Under the pieces are notes generated by a model. That model saw nothing but the letters and a program-made list of their open reading frames with translations, did no database searches and was not told where the DNA came from. A stretch of 64,000 nucleotides of DNA from Monilinia fructicola. Taxonomy: Eukaryota; Ascomycota; Leotiomycetes; Helotiales; Sclerotiniaceae. Both the position numbers and the translations under genes were made by a program. The stretch is from contig VICG01000009.1 of NCBI GenBank assembly GCA_008692225.1, positions 434,001-498,000 of the forward strand, written 5' to 3'. Every line of letters begins with the position of its first letter. Within the stretch, counting starts at the first letter, position 1. This document shows positions 37,588-50,455 of the stretch, piece by piece.

Positions 37588-37776
37588 AGTCGCCTACTCT
37601 ACTTCTCGCCACCCCCCTCTATTTAGCTAGCATTTCATATTAAAAACGACTATTTTAACGTATTAATAACTTCTTAACTAATTGATATAATTAATTAAAA
37701 TTTTTAAGAATGAATTAGTATATATTAATTAATATATTTTAAAAATCTTAAATTTTTTGCGATTTTTTATAAAGAG
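37588..37776. mobile_element. Solo left arm of element E family
   Basis: Matches the left end of element E (AGTCGCCTACTCTACTTCTC...) with more C-to-T type changes, for example in TTTAGCTAGCATTTCATATT. I find no matching right arm before 39.5 kb. Confidence 0.65.
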
Positions 37777-37778
37777 TA

Positions 37779-38643
37779 AGTCGCCTACCCTACTTCTCGC
37801 CACCCCCCTCATTTGGCCAGCATTTCACACCAAAAACAGCCATTTTAACGTATCTATAACTCTACGAGAAATAGATATATATTTTTTAAATTTTAATTAC
37901 AGCTTCTATATATAATTATAAATAAATTTTAAAGATCTTAAATTTTTACGATTTTTTTATAAAGAGTCATAAAAGATTATAAAAAATTAAAATTTTAATT
38001 TTTAATTTGTATATAAATCCTTTATAAAATTAAAATCTTTAAAAAAAAGTTATATTTATTTAATAAAAATAGCTAAAAAATAATCTAAAAAGATTTCAAG
38101 AATCTTAAAGCTAACTTGAATTGAATATGTTATTTTAATAATATATTATTATTTATAATAAATATTTAATATAGATTCCTAGATTTTAACGATAAAATTT
38201 TGAATAAAAATTTTTTAATTTTAATTTACTTAATAATTTCAATTTACTTAATAATTTCAAATTATTATATATATTTTTAAATAGCTTATTTATTATATAT
38301 TGATTAATGGATTTTATAAAAATTTATAGATTATTTTTAATTATTTTTGTTTAGAAATTATAAATATTTGTTTCAAAGTTTCAATTTTGTATATGATTTT
38401 CATACAAATCTAAAACCGAAAATTTTTCATTTTCGATAATTCTATATTACTCTTTATAAAAAAATCGTAAAAATTTAAAATTCTCAAGATCTATTAATAA
38501 TTATATCTAAAAGCCTTTATTCAAATTTGAAAAATATATATTTATTTTTCATAAAGTTATTAATATATGAAAATGGCCGTTTTTGGTATGAAATGCTAGC
38601 CAAATAAGGAGGGGGGGGGTGGCGAAAAGGAGGGTAGGCGACT
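37779..38643. mobile_element. Long-TIR element with TA target duplication (element E)
   Basis: Left end AGTCGCCTACCCTACTTCTC and right end its near-complement; the inverted repeats stay alignable for about 100 bases (CGCCACCCCC, TTTGG.CAGCATTTCA, CCAAAAAC.GCCATTTT). TA flanks at 37777-37778 and 38644-38645. Length 865 bases, no coding frame. A second, more mutated left arm begins at 37588, so this copy may have inserted into or next to an older relative. Confidence 0.8.
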
Positions 38644-39480
38644 TATAGTATACTTTCTTAATTATATATTTTATTAATATATTCTAATATTTAAAAAAGG
38701 ATTAATTCTAATTAATATAAATTTGATTATTATATAGTTAATCTTAAAATATATTTAGAATATTAATATTATATAGGGTATATATATTATAAATAAGTTA
38801 TAAAATGTTTATTAAATAATTATACTTATATTCTCGATTATTTTAAAGATTATTACTTTTTATTATATAGCTCAAGATATATCGTATATCGTAAGAAAAA
38901 TAATTATTTATAAAAAATATATTATAATATATATTATATAAAAAAACTCTCTTTTATTATAATATATAAACGTAATAATACTTTATATAAAATATTTAAG
39001 TATCTTTTAAATAATTCTAGGTATTTTAATAGAGATATTTTATATTTTTATATAAATAAAGATATTATAAAAATTTTACTTTTAATACCTTTAAGCTATA
39101 TACTATATAAAATTTCTTTAAAGTTTTTAACTTATTAACGAATAAGATTATTATAGAAATTATTAAATTCCTATTTCTTTATTCTTTATAGAATAATTAA
39201 ATTAATAGAAATAATAGAAATAATAGAAATACTTTATAACTAATTATAATAGATAATAATCATATAATTTATATATTCTTTTTATTATAATAATAATAAT
39301 ATTTTTTATAAGAATACCTAGGTAATAGATATTAATTTACTATTTTTAATAGAAGGGTTTATACATCCTTTTAATAAAAATTCGATAGAAATAAAGGTTA
39401 ATCTCTTTTTAAAAAAAACTTATATACTTTGATGTTCTTCCTCTTTACATTAATATATACTTAGTATTTTACTTATGTAT

Positions 39481-42306
39481 CGGTGAGAATCTCGATGACC
39501 TACCGATGGATACTGTAAGGTTACTGTACTTCTAACTCTTTGGCACATCGTATCCATTCTCACCGTTCACCGATGAGTTCGCAAGCCTTATCTACTAATT
39601 AACCACCAAACCCAACTACGCATGCTCGATGGCCCCACCAACAACATTCAATGTTCCAGCCTCAAAAGACGCCTTCCTAGGTCCAGTATTGCTTGTGCCT
39701 AGAAACAATAAAAATGACTTTGTCCACCTCACTTCTGCCGCGAATCACGCATCATATTTCAAGCCACGTTGAACTGGACAGACTCCACATCTGGGAATCC
39801 CCTCGACTTTCCAATGTTCTTGGCCTTCACCCTCGCTCCATTCCGAGAAGTTGGCACTCTCGCAGATCACATGCCACCTATCAGCTCATCCTACCCCGCT
39901 ACATCCAGGAGGAAAACAGGTTAGCCAGCAACCTAGAAAATTCTCGAGAAGCATTTCCGGGAGACCCATCGACCCTGGTGTCGCCCTTTGCCGAGACATG
40001 AACGAGCCCGTTGGCGTGCCCTTGGTTCCTTAATTTATGGCACTCCTCTTGACCTTTAGTCCCCATGAAAGCTCTCCTCCGATGCGGGAATATCTACTTT
40101 GGATCTGCCGAAATCCTACCGCTAACCCTTTTTGATGTTAGCAGTGCACCCTTCCATTCCATGTTGTCCTCGTTGTACCATGATCTCCGGTCTAGCTTTG
40201 CGACCTGAACCTCATCAATATCTTCCTGCAAGTGTCGGGATGTCACGAGGATCTGGTGGTTTTTGCCATTCTCTCGATCGCCATAAGTACGGCGAACTTG
40301 CTTGACATGACATCTTCCACCTTGGGATGGCCATGCATTTTTACTCTCTCGTGCTTCCCAATAGTGACTACCATGCCACCATCCTGCTGCCTCGGAGTAC
40401 GTTTTTGACTTCTTGATTCGGAGAAGGGAAGCGAATGCTCGGTCATACCCGACCTTGGGAAGTTCGACTCTGCTGGTTCCGTTCACCTATCCCCATGACC
40501 AAAGACTCAACCCTAGGTAACCACAAGACAAAACATGCAGCCATGGATAGACACGGGAAAGTTTCCTCCATCGAATCACCCAGTTCGATGCCCCTTCGAT
40601 GAACCCACAGCATAATTGTGAGAGTGTGTTCCATATGCTACATGAATAGCATCCAAGCACCACCCAGAACATTTTCCACGCTGACTCCCATCTGAGATGT
40701 GGAAGTTCTCCCGGCTCGCTCCATCATACGTCGCTAAACACAACAAACACCCGACTTCAACCCAACAGGCAGATGAGTTTGGTGGTAAGAGCTTGACTTT
40801 GATCGAGAACGCGTTTGATACACTAGTTGGTCACAAACAGGTTACGAAAGAGCCCGTTTGGCCACATCTCGGGGAGATGGGAGGGCAAGGGCGTATTCTT
40901 TTGCATTTGTTGGGGTTGGTGGATCTGCTTTTTTGTGTGGGCCTTTGTTCGATGGGATTTGCTTGTCGGTTTGGTGGTAGTGGTGATGGTGATGGCAGAG
41001 GGGAGATTCATTATTTATGTGTGGGGCGAAGAGTGAATACGCGAGTTTTCTCTCGGTCAATCAATCATGATATGTGTTAGAGAGAGAGTGTGTGGGTGTG
41101 TGTGTGTCTCAATACTGTTTATTTACTCGACTATTCATCATTATGAATGCTTCCGTCAATCCTTGACGTCCGACCGATGAATGAATGCAATGCCTTCATG
41201 ACATGATGATAAACTCATACATCTATCACACACCCCAGTGGTCGTTTACTCCCCAGTACGTATCATCGAGCGGATTCACCAAACTCTCTTCTCTCATCTG
41301 ACCACGGAGCATGAGTGGGAAAATCACAATTACACGCACCTTCGAGTGACTATATTATAGATACATAGTATGCGTGACGAAAGAAACACGGCATCGTTTC
41401 CAATGGAGACGTTCCTCGCTCGCCTTTCGTGTCATGGCGTGTCTCGAGATGAGCTGCATATGCGTGCGGAAATGGCATTTTGCGCTCTGCTGCGTCGTGT
41501 GAAGATCGAGATGCGGGGCATGAAGGTGAACAGTAGAATTCCAGCATCCATCCATCCATCACGACCAATCCGGCCCCCATCCCTATCAACGAATCGTGGT
41601 CCATAATCCCCTCGGCACCAGGAATCGGCATGCGCACCCCGACCCCGCCGGCTCGCTCGCCAACCATGCGATATAACACGTCCCCCTCTGATTGACCGCC
41701 AGCTATAAAAATCGTCGCTTCCTCACACCTCTCTCGAGGATCCGCCCGAGCCCATGCATACCGTTGTTGCTCCTCACCCCGGAGCACCCACGCGGCGCAT
41801 GATGATGATGATGATGATGGTTCATGGCTAGCCTGCATCTCGCGCGAATCCTTCCATCTCGCCATCGGGTATCTCGCGCGTTTGCTCGCTCGGTTGACTG
41901 CTCCGTGGAATAGGTGGCCATTTGCCTTGTCGCAGGGTTTTGTGCGCGCTTGCGGGATAGCCTTGCGGTCTGGCTTCCTCGCGTGCGTTCGTTGGCCATT
42001 GCATCAGCATGCCCCCCCCCGCACTTTTTTGAGAGACGCGCGGTTATGAGTCTCTCCGAAATATATCTCGGCGAGTTCGGATCTGGATCTGGATCTGGAT
42101 CTGGGCCCATGATACGCCAAAAACTTGGTCTGGTGCAGCATGAAGCAGATTAGCTAGTCACCATCTCCAGAGATTCCTCTTGGTCAATTGCTACACTATA
42201 GGCAGGTAGGTAGGTACATACATACATACATACATACATACATACATACATACATACATACATACATACATACATACATACATACATACATACATACATA
42301 CATACA

Positions 42307-42337
<31 letters not shown>

Positions 42338-43478
42338 CCCCATCTACCGATAAAGGGACAAAGAGCACACCATCCTCCCAACCAAAGCTAGGTCCATCCT
42401 CCCGTGCCCCCACCAATTTCCCAAATCGCCCCCGCGCCACCCATCTCACCCGTGGGATCTCCCCTCCTGCCACATTTCCCGCAGCCGGGTAATTCGACGG
42501 CGGTGTAGCGCCCTGCTTGGAAATTTCAAGTAACGATCCATCTACGCATCCATCCAACTATTCGACTACACAAGACAAGACAAGCCAAGCCAAAACAAGC
42601 CAAAACTCCACCCCAAAATTGCGTAAATAACGCGAGTTGGCTGGGTGTCACTTGCCCATCCATATCCATCCGTTCCACTCACCGCGATGGGAGAAACGTT
42701 GGTCTTGGGGGCTGTCTCGTGAACTTACGCTTTGGTTCGCTGGTTACGCACTTGGGGAAGGTTACGTGGGAGTTGGGATGGCGTTTTTAGTGTATTTTAC
42801 TGTTACTGTGTTGTATTGCAACTGTGTTGTACTGTATTGAGTCTTGAGTCTTGAGTCTTCATCCGTCTGTTGTCCGAGCTTCTGTGCAGTGCACTGCAGT
42901 GCGCATCCATCCATCCATGCCGATACCTACGCGAGAGACTTGTCGCGCTATTGTGATTTATGGTGAGGGGGGGCGGATGCGTTTTGGGGTTTGGGGTGCC
43001 GGTTGATTTCTTCGGTTGCGTACTTACTTACCTACCTACCTACCTACCTGTCTATCTCCTTCCTTGATCGTGGGTGTTGGAAAGTTTGGGGGGATCGTAG
43101 GGAGGGTCTGGATTGGTTGTTTGGTGGGATTATGGATTGTAGGATCGTAGGATTGTGGGATCTTAAATTTAATGTTTTATATATATATATACATATATAC
43201 ATATAAGGTTACACATCATAATCATCCACTCACCCACCCACCATCTACTCACCCACCAACTCTCCAACCCTCCAACCCCCCCCCCTCTCTCTCCTCATCC
43301 TCATCCTCATCCATCGTAGTCTACCCCCTCCCCCCCAAATCCTAATCCGATGATCATCGATAGCCGCCTTCAGACAAATCAGATGCTAATTACTGGTTAT
43401 ATGAGAGGAATTTAACGTTGCATACCTTTTTGCTTTCTATAATGTATATATATATATATATATACATACTCGAGTATA
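39481..43478. other. Gene desert, middle part: normal composition, no supported gene
   Basis: Several open frames (for example 39693-40001, 40094-40486, 41350-41865, 41703-42110) overlap on both strands, show no domain and lack plausible introns, so I do not call them. Tandem tracts include CATA at about 42213-42335 and a TA run at about 43442-43466. Confidence 0.55.
42213..42335. repeat. CATA tetranucleotide tract, about 30 units
   Basis: Uninterrupted tract preceded by a short GGTA repeat. Frames through it repeat Tyr-Val-Cys-Met or Tyr-Ile-His-Thr and are not genes. Confidence 0.95.
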
Positions 43479-45005
43479 ACCGAGCTCCCTGTATCATGCA
43501 CGTCCTATATCTTGTACACTTTTCAAAAAGTTAAAAAATTAACAAATAAAATTGATTAATAAAAAACCTATTAATATTATAACACAAAATTTAAATATTA
43601 TATATTTTTAGTAATTTTAAATAATATTTATAAAAAGAAAACATGTAAAACTTAAAGATACGTTTAAATATTAATTATAATTTTAAAAATATATATTTAA
43701 TTATTATAAAAATTAAATAACTCTTTATAAATTATTAAAAATAAGTATTTTCTTATTTAAATAATATTTTTTAATAATAAAAAACTTTAAATAATAGAAA
43801 AAAATTAAATTTTCTTATATACAAAACACTAAAGATTATATTAAATATAATTTATTAAAAATTTAATAATCTAAAAAATATTTATTAAAAATAGTTTTAT
43901 TATTAATAAATAAAGAATGTTTTAATAAAAAAATAAAGTGTTATATAAATATTAATTAAAAATCTTATATTTATTAAAAAAAATTAAAAATTTTATAATA
44001 AAAAAGATTAAAAATTATATTATAAAAAATATAAGAAAAGCTTATTATTTTTATATTATATAATATATAATACTTTTTTTGAAAAAAAATTCTTTTTATT
44101 ATATATATAAGTAAATTAAGAATTATTTATAAAAAAAAATCTAAAAATATATCATAAATTTCAATTTAATATCAAATTTAAAAGAATTATTTTTTAATAG
44201 TAAGTACTTATTTTCTGTATACTAATCGTTATAGAAAATTCAATAATTTGAAGCTTATAAAATTTTTATTTAAAACAATTATATAATTTTTTATTTTAAA
44301 AAAAACTTATATATAATAAATTTATATAATGATCGACAAGGACGACACGGTATTGAAAGAAGCGAACAGCATATATTATTTTTATATAGCTTTATAATAT
44401 ATAAATACTATATATTATTTTTATATAACTTATATTTTTTAATTTTAATTTAATTTTATTTTTTAAATTATCTTAAAATTTTAAATATTTATTTTAATTT
44501 AATTTAAAATAAGTTTTATTAATTAAAAACTATTTTTATATTACTTTTTTATATATTTATTTTATTAAAACTTATATTTATTAATATTATTATAATATAA
44601 TACTTTTTTAAATAATTTTATTTTTATTTTAAATCTTAAATATTTTTTATTTTTAAAATTCGATATAAAAATTCGAATTATAATATTTTTAAAAAATTTA
44701 AAATATAAATATTAAACTATAGATAATAAAAACATTAAAAAAACTAAATATAATCTTTTAAAATCTTAAATTCTTTATTTTATTAATAAGATATTACATA
44801 AATCTTTTTATTATTTTATTAGTATTAATTTTAATAATATATAATATTTTTTATTTAAAAAACTACTATTATGAACTATTTATTTTAATTTATTATTATA
44901 TAAAATTTTAGATTGTTTTAATGATTAATTAATTTATAACTATTTATTTTCGAAAATGTTAAAACGTGCAAGATACAGGGGCGTGCATGATACAGGGAGC
45001 TCGGT
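43479..45005. mobile_element. RIP-like TIR element with TA target duplication (element C)
   Basis: Both ends begin ACCGAGCTCCCTGTATCATG and the first 24 bases are identical on the two arms; similarity continues through a TATCTTG block. TA dinucleotides flank the ends (43477-43478 and 45006-45007). The 1527-base interior is almost pure A/T, with no long frame, except a 40-base GC-normal segment at 44331-44370. Confidence 0.8.
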
Positions 45006-45526
45006 TATACATACAAATACTCACTTACAATACTCACTCACACTACTCACTCCCCGCAAATGAATTTCCCAGCCTTAGATTATTTACCTCAGCTCACCTC
45101 ATTTACCTCCTATTTATCTTATACATCCTAAATCCCAAATCCTCAACGATATCCATTCCTCCAACTCTTTCACCCCCTCCCCCCGGCACATCACCCAGAA
45201 ACGCTGTATTCATAAATATCTACCTCTATACCCTTTTTGCTTGATATGTTTTTATATACACGCATATATAGATACACATATAGATACATATATAGATATA
45301 CTCGAGTAGATATAAAAACATGAACCAAAAAAATAAATAAATAATAAACTCGTTTACCTATCTATCTATCTGTCCATCTATCTATCTACATCCCCTCCCT
45401 AAACTCGTTTATCTATCTATCTATCTGTCCATCTATCTATCCATCTATCTATCCATCTATCTATCTACATCCCCTCCCATCCCATCCCTATCTCCAAAAG
45501 TTTAACCGTTGGGATTAATGCATGTA
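45006..45526. other. Spacer between elements C and B, copy 2
   Basis: Normal composition with CTAT-type tracts (about 45356-45480, including the repeated phrase CTCGTTTA-CCTATCTATC). No gene. Confidence 0.6.
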
Positions 45527-46350
45527 CTCGGGCGCGTTTTAAAAAAGGCATAAGCGAATATAAAACTTATAATTATTCAACGAAATTTTAATATAATCTT
45601 ATATAATTTATATAATATATACATATATATATATTAGATTTAGTATTTTAACATCTTTCTATAAAGTTTTTATATTATAAAAATTATTTTAAAAAGAATA
45701 ATAATATTATAAAGTTAATGATTTTAGAAAAATTCGAGAATTTATTAATATATTGATTTAAAAATTCAATAATATATAAATTTTTCAAAACTAAAATTAT
45801 AGAAAAATAATATAAGCTTTAAAGTTTTATTTTAATATTTTTGAGAATTTAATATTATCTATCTATTACTATTAATATATATATTAATATAAAAAGTAAA
45901 AAACTTAAATTTCTAATAAAAAAATATACTTATATGAATTCTAAATAAGCGAATTTACTCTTTTAAAAATCGTAAATTTTCCTATATTTTTAACTTTATT
46001 AATATATATTTTAAGCATTAATAAAAATATTAAAATTCTAAAATAAGCTATTTAATATTTAGCTTTTATTTTATTGTTTAATAGAATTTGATAAGTTCAA
46101 GTATAATATTCGTTAAACTATTTAATATTTGATATAAATCTCTAATTTTGTAATAAATTTTCGATATTTATACATTTTATTATATTATTATTCATTTAAT
46201 ATTAAGCTTTATAATCTAAAACTCTTTATAGTAAGTATAAAAATACTAAATCTATAATAATTATAAATTTTATAAAATTATATTAAGGTTTCTATTAAAA
46301 TAATTATAAGTTATATTTTTACGTATGCCTTCTTTTAAAACCCGCCCGAG
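45527..46350. mobile_element. TIR element, copy 2 of element B, TA target duplication
   Basis: Begins CTCGGGCGCGTTTTAAAAAA and ends TTTTAAAACCCGCCCGAG; TA flanks at 45525-45526 and 46351-46352. The inner sequence (CTTATAATTATTCAACG..., TTAGATTTAGTATTTTAA) matches the copy at 4454-5247 in the same order. 824 bases, AT-rich, non-coding. Confidence 0.8.
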
Positions 46351-46611
46351 TATACATGCATGTATACATCTGTTATCATTTTAACCATATAGAATATATA
46401 TCTCCTACCGCTTCTCTTTCTTTATACATACTAGAACTATATATCCCATGCATACCATACACACCACATACACCATATACACCCATATACACCATATACA
46501 CCATACACTTCTCCCTCTTTATTCCAGCATCTCCCATCTATATTCCACCCCCTCACCTCCCAAAAGTGCCAACGACCCATACATCTCATCAACCATCCCT
46601 CTTCACATCTA

Positions 46612-48442
46612 AGAGTTGCAGCCAAATTTATCGTACACCTCGCATTTTCAATCATTTTATTTCGAAATTATTATAAATTAATGTATTAATATTTTTTCAT
46701 AAAATTAAAGCTCTATATTAATAAATAATAATTAATCCTCTTGTTTTAATCATATCCTTTAATTTGTAAATTAATCTTTTAATATATAATTTAAAATCTA
46801 AAAGATTTACTCTTTTTATAATATTTTCAATTTATACTTTAATTTTTCAATAAAAATAAATATAAATAGTAGTTTTTTAAAATTTCTTTCTTATTTAACA
46901 TTATACTTTTTTAATAAAATTAAAATCTAAAAAAAGCTAATTAATATTCTATATAAAATGTTTTAATTAAACTATATAAATATAGGAGTTACGATTATAG
47001 CTTATCGCACACCTTACGTTTTTACACTAAAAACCTCTATTTTTTTAACTTTTAATATCCTTAATAAATTATTAAATATTATAAAGTAAAATTTTTAATA
47101 AAATTTAAATAAATATATAAAGTGATAGAAAACGTATATCGTAATAAAAGCTAATCTTTATTAAACTATCTAATACTATTTACTTATAGCTAATATTATT
47201 TTATTCGCTTTTATTAATAATATTAATAACGTTAATAATATCGTTCTTATTAATACGCTAAAGGTATCGACTCTATCGCCGACTCCTTTTATATCGGTCG
47301 TATCGATCGTTATATAAAGAATTATTAAAAATTCTATAAAAATAAGGTAATTTCTTTTTACAATTTTTTAATAGAATATTAATTCTATAAAATTTAATAA
47401 TATAAATTTTTTAAAAAAAAATCGCTTATTTTACATTATAAAAGTATTATATATAAGATTTTTTAAAATTTTTCATTTTAAAGAAATATAACTTTTTAAA
47501 CAAAATAAATAAAAATAAATGATTTTATATTTTATGTTCTATTAATCTAAAATATAATTAATGGAAGTTTTAAATAAAAATATATATAATTATAAAAGTT
47601 ATTAAAATTTTTAATTTATATAAGAAAATATAAATTTTGCGAGGATTCTATTACGAAAACATAAGGTGTGCGATAAGCTATAGTCGTAATTCTTATCTTA
47701 AATATATTTTTACTTTATCTTTTATAAAGATATATTTAAATCTTAATTCATTAAATAATAAAAATACTACTAAATTAAACATCTAATTATAATATACCTT
47801 TAAAATAATATTTCTACTATTTTTATCCTTTTTTAAAAATATTAATAAAGATTTATAATTCTAATTAATTGCTTTTTATATTATAATTAATACTCTTTTT
47901 AATCTATAAATTAATTTAATATAATTAAAATACTTTTTATTTTTAATTTATTTAATAATTTAAGTTTTATTACTTTTTCCTAACTTAAAAATGCTTTATT
48001 CGATTATATAACTTTTCTCTAATCTTTCTTTTTTAAAAAAAAATTATTATCAATTTGTTATTAATAATAAAAATATATAAAATCTAATCTCTTTAATTAA
48101 TATCAAAAAATATTAATAAACCTTTTGTTTATATATTTTTCACTTTAAGTCAAACTTAAAATACTTTTAATCATTAAATATTCAATACTAATATTTTTTT
48201 AATTTATAATTAAGATTTTTTATAATTATATATTTAAAATACTCTAAAATAATAAAAAGGTAATTTAATTTTGTTTATATTTATATTGATTATCTTTATT
48301 TCTAAAAAACAAAATTTGTTTTACATTTAAAGAAAAAATATTAAAGAATAAATTTATAATAAAATTTCGAAATATATATATCGAAAAATGAATGATTCAT
48401 AGATCTCGCTTAAGGTATGCGATAAGCTGTGGCCGCAACTCT
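46612..48442. mobile_element. TIR element carrying a nested relative (element D)
   Basis: Ends AGAGTTGCAGCC... and ...GGCCGCAACTCT, flanked by TA (46610-46611 and 48443-48444). The right arm GGTATGCGATAAGCTGTGGC matches the left arm apart from scattered transitions. A shorter copy of the same family sits inside (46985-47693). Removing it leaves about 1.1 kb. AT-rich and non-coding. Confidence 0.75.
46985..47693. mobile_element. Nested copy of element D family
   Basis: Ends GGAGTTACGATTATAGCTTA and its near-complement before 47693, flanked by TA on both sides. The arms share TATAGCTTATCGCACACCTTA with each other. A short GC-richer stretch near 47265-47310 (GTATCGACTCTATCGCCGAC) has escaped the AT drift. 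Confidence 0.75.
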
Positions 48443-48807
48443 TATATTACTTCACCACCTAATTCATCTCCTTCCCACCTTCAACTCATACACCTCTTCA
48501 CATATTCACAACTACAAGATATCACAACTTCAAATCAGCTCAGCTCAAATGAAATAGCAAAGATCATAGAATTCTCTGCGTGCCTAATAAAATCTCTCCA
48601 TCTAACTCTCAAAAGAAGAGAATCATTAACTACCATACCATGCCAAACCACATTTGTGTATCCATGAATTCCTGACCTGAAATATGAACCGCTCTGAATC
48701 TAAGAATTATCCATAGACGCCAAACCAAGTTAGCCCCTATCAATCATAAACGCCATTTTCGTCATTATATCATATCACCTCGTATCATTATTTCATGAGC
48801 CAACTTC
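48443..48807. other. CSN1 3' flank
   Basis: Between element D and the CSN1 stop codon; normal composition, no gene seen. Confidence 0.5.
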
Positions 48808-50455
48808 TCAAACAGTACCAAATAACTCTCCCGACAATCCACCACTCAATCCACGTCTGTTATTTTCCTTCGAACCTTTAACCTCCATATCCGCAGCAAT
48901 GATATTCATGCGTAACAGATGTTGTCTAGCTTCACGTTCAACCTGCTTTGCAGTCTTGAGAGTTTCTTGTTGAAGTTCTTGACGGGTAGCTTTAGATGGT
49001 GATACGAGGGTCTGTTGATGTTTCTGTTAGTACAATTGCTTGAGGAAAGTCAAATTTATGTAAGGTTAAATAAGGTAGAAGAGAGATGAAAACAAAACAT
49101 ACCTTAGCAACGAGATCGATTCTAGCATCCAACTCTCCACATTTGATCATTTCTGCCAACTCCTTCTCGATAGTCTTTCCAGGAGGAGCAAAGTTCTTAT
49201 TCAATGTCTCAAATGTGACACAGCTGAATGGAATAAAGTATTGAACGATGCTCTTGCTTCTAACACGCGTATAAAGTTCATCAACATGCTTCTGCAAGTG
49301 GATATCAAGCATGTAATCAGCCCTGTAAGATTCAAGAATCTCCAAACATGTAGAGTATTTGCTATTAACAAAAGCTTGAATGGCACGGCGAATGTGTGGT
49401 TCGAGTTCGAGATAGGTTCGGAAGTCTGAGTTCTCAAGAACTAATTTCTGTATATCATTGCGATCAATCGTAGCCAGAGCGCAAATACCTCCATAGATAG
49501 GCAATATCATTAGGACTGATGACTGTATTGCAGCTTGAGCCCATTCCAGGAGGTGTTTGTAGAAAAATTTGTGCAGCAGCAAGAATATTGTCCAGAATGC
49601 AATTGTGCGATACCATCAGTGGCGTGAATGAATGGTTTGAGAAGCTTATCCTCATTAGGGCTTACGACTGTTCCTCTCATTTTCTGAATGTTGGAAAGAA
49701 TTGCGATATATTCCTTTCTTTCAATAGCAACTTCGATGATGTGCTTAGAAACTTCGATAGCGTGTCGTGGTATACTTATATCTTGACGCATCCGAGAATA
49801 CGCATCGAAAGCGAGGGCAAGCTGACCCGTAGCTTCATAATGTTTGCCTAAATCTTCGTTCCCCATCTGTTGAGGAAGGAGTTAGCAAGCCGTACTTTAA
49901 AACGCACGCTACATGAAGTACACAGGAACTAACTTACACGAATGCTTTCCTTGATTAAGTTATTCTTGTAGCCCTTCAACTGTGCTTCCAGACGTGCAGT
50001 CTCCGCTGCATTGACCTTGTTTGTAACATCAATCCATTCGTTGTCTCGCTGAGCCTCTGGCTCATTGGGCGCAATACTCTTTAGAGCTGACAAAGCATCC
50101 TTATAAAATGCAACATCTTTTCCTTCCTTTATTTCTCTAATCAAGAGTTTGAGAGCTTCAACGCCGAGAAAAGTGGATGTGGTGCCGATAAGATAGAGCC
50201 GTTCGAGTCTGGTTCTGCCTAGAAAAGAAGGGATATCAGCTACAAAGCTTTCAGATCGCAAAAGGAGTACAATCTCACCTGCATAGTTCGCGATATAGCT
50301 TTCAAGATCGAACTTTGGGGTATCTACAGGAAGAAGAATTGATTAGTAGCTATTCATACAGATACTCAAGAAGGCCTTGGTAGCGTCTTACCAGTGACCA
50401 CGAGAGATTTCTTCCTACCTAGAGTAGGAGAAACTGGTGGATACGTCGAAGACAT
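48808..50455 (-). pseudogene. CSN1: CSN1, COP9 signalosome subunit 1, with two +1 frame breaks
   Basis: PCI-domain subunit of the complex that removes Nedd8 from cullins. Five exons: 50392-50455, 50279-50323, 49938-50218, 49103-49866 and 48808-49011; introns of 68, 60, 71 and 91 bases have standard sites. Start MSSTYPPVSPTLGRKK. N-terminal helical repeats include RTRLERLYLIGTTS and GKHYEATGQLALAFDAYSRM. The PCI region follows: IYGGICALATIDRND, FRTYLELEPHIRRAI, CLEILESYRADYMLDIHLQKH. The fourth exon breaks twice, near 49582-49587 (one extra T before LAAAQIFLQTPPGMGSS) and near 49497-49501 (one extra base between SPNDIA and IYGG). Discounting both gives 452 codons including stop, normal size. 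No GT/AG pair explains either break. Rpn7 is the closest alternative, but the LELEPHIRRAI and YRADYMLDIHL blocks favour CSN1. Confidence 0.85.

Larger units (their letters stand above)
37077..39480. repeat. AT-rich island with TTTATA tandem tract and inverted-repeat elements
   Basis: Nearly all A/T. A TTTATA tandem tract runs at about 37311-37575, followed by a solo left arm (37588 on) and a complete element (37779-38643). From 38645 to about 39440 the sequence stays AT-rich with no long frame. The base composition and lack of coding fit RIP-degraded transposon DNA. Confidence 0.75.

Noticed and set aside
37226..37588. 120-codon Tyr/Ile/Phe-rich frame
   Set aside because: Translation of the TTTATA tandem tract.
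39693..40486. Possible small genes in the desert
   Set aside because: Frames under 131 codons, without splice support or family resemblance.
41350..42110. Two overlapping minus-strand frames of 135-171 codons
   Set aside because: No recognisable domain, overlapping alternatives on both strands, and histidine repeats from an ATG/CAT tract.
42150..42557. Cys/Tyr-repeat frame
   Set aside because: Produced by the CATA tract.
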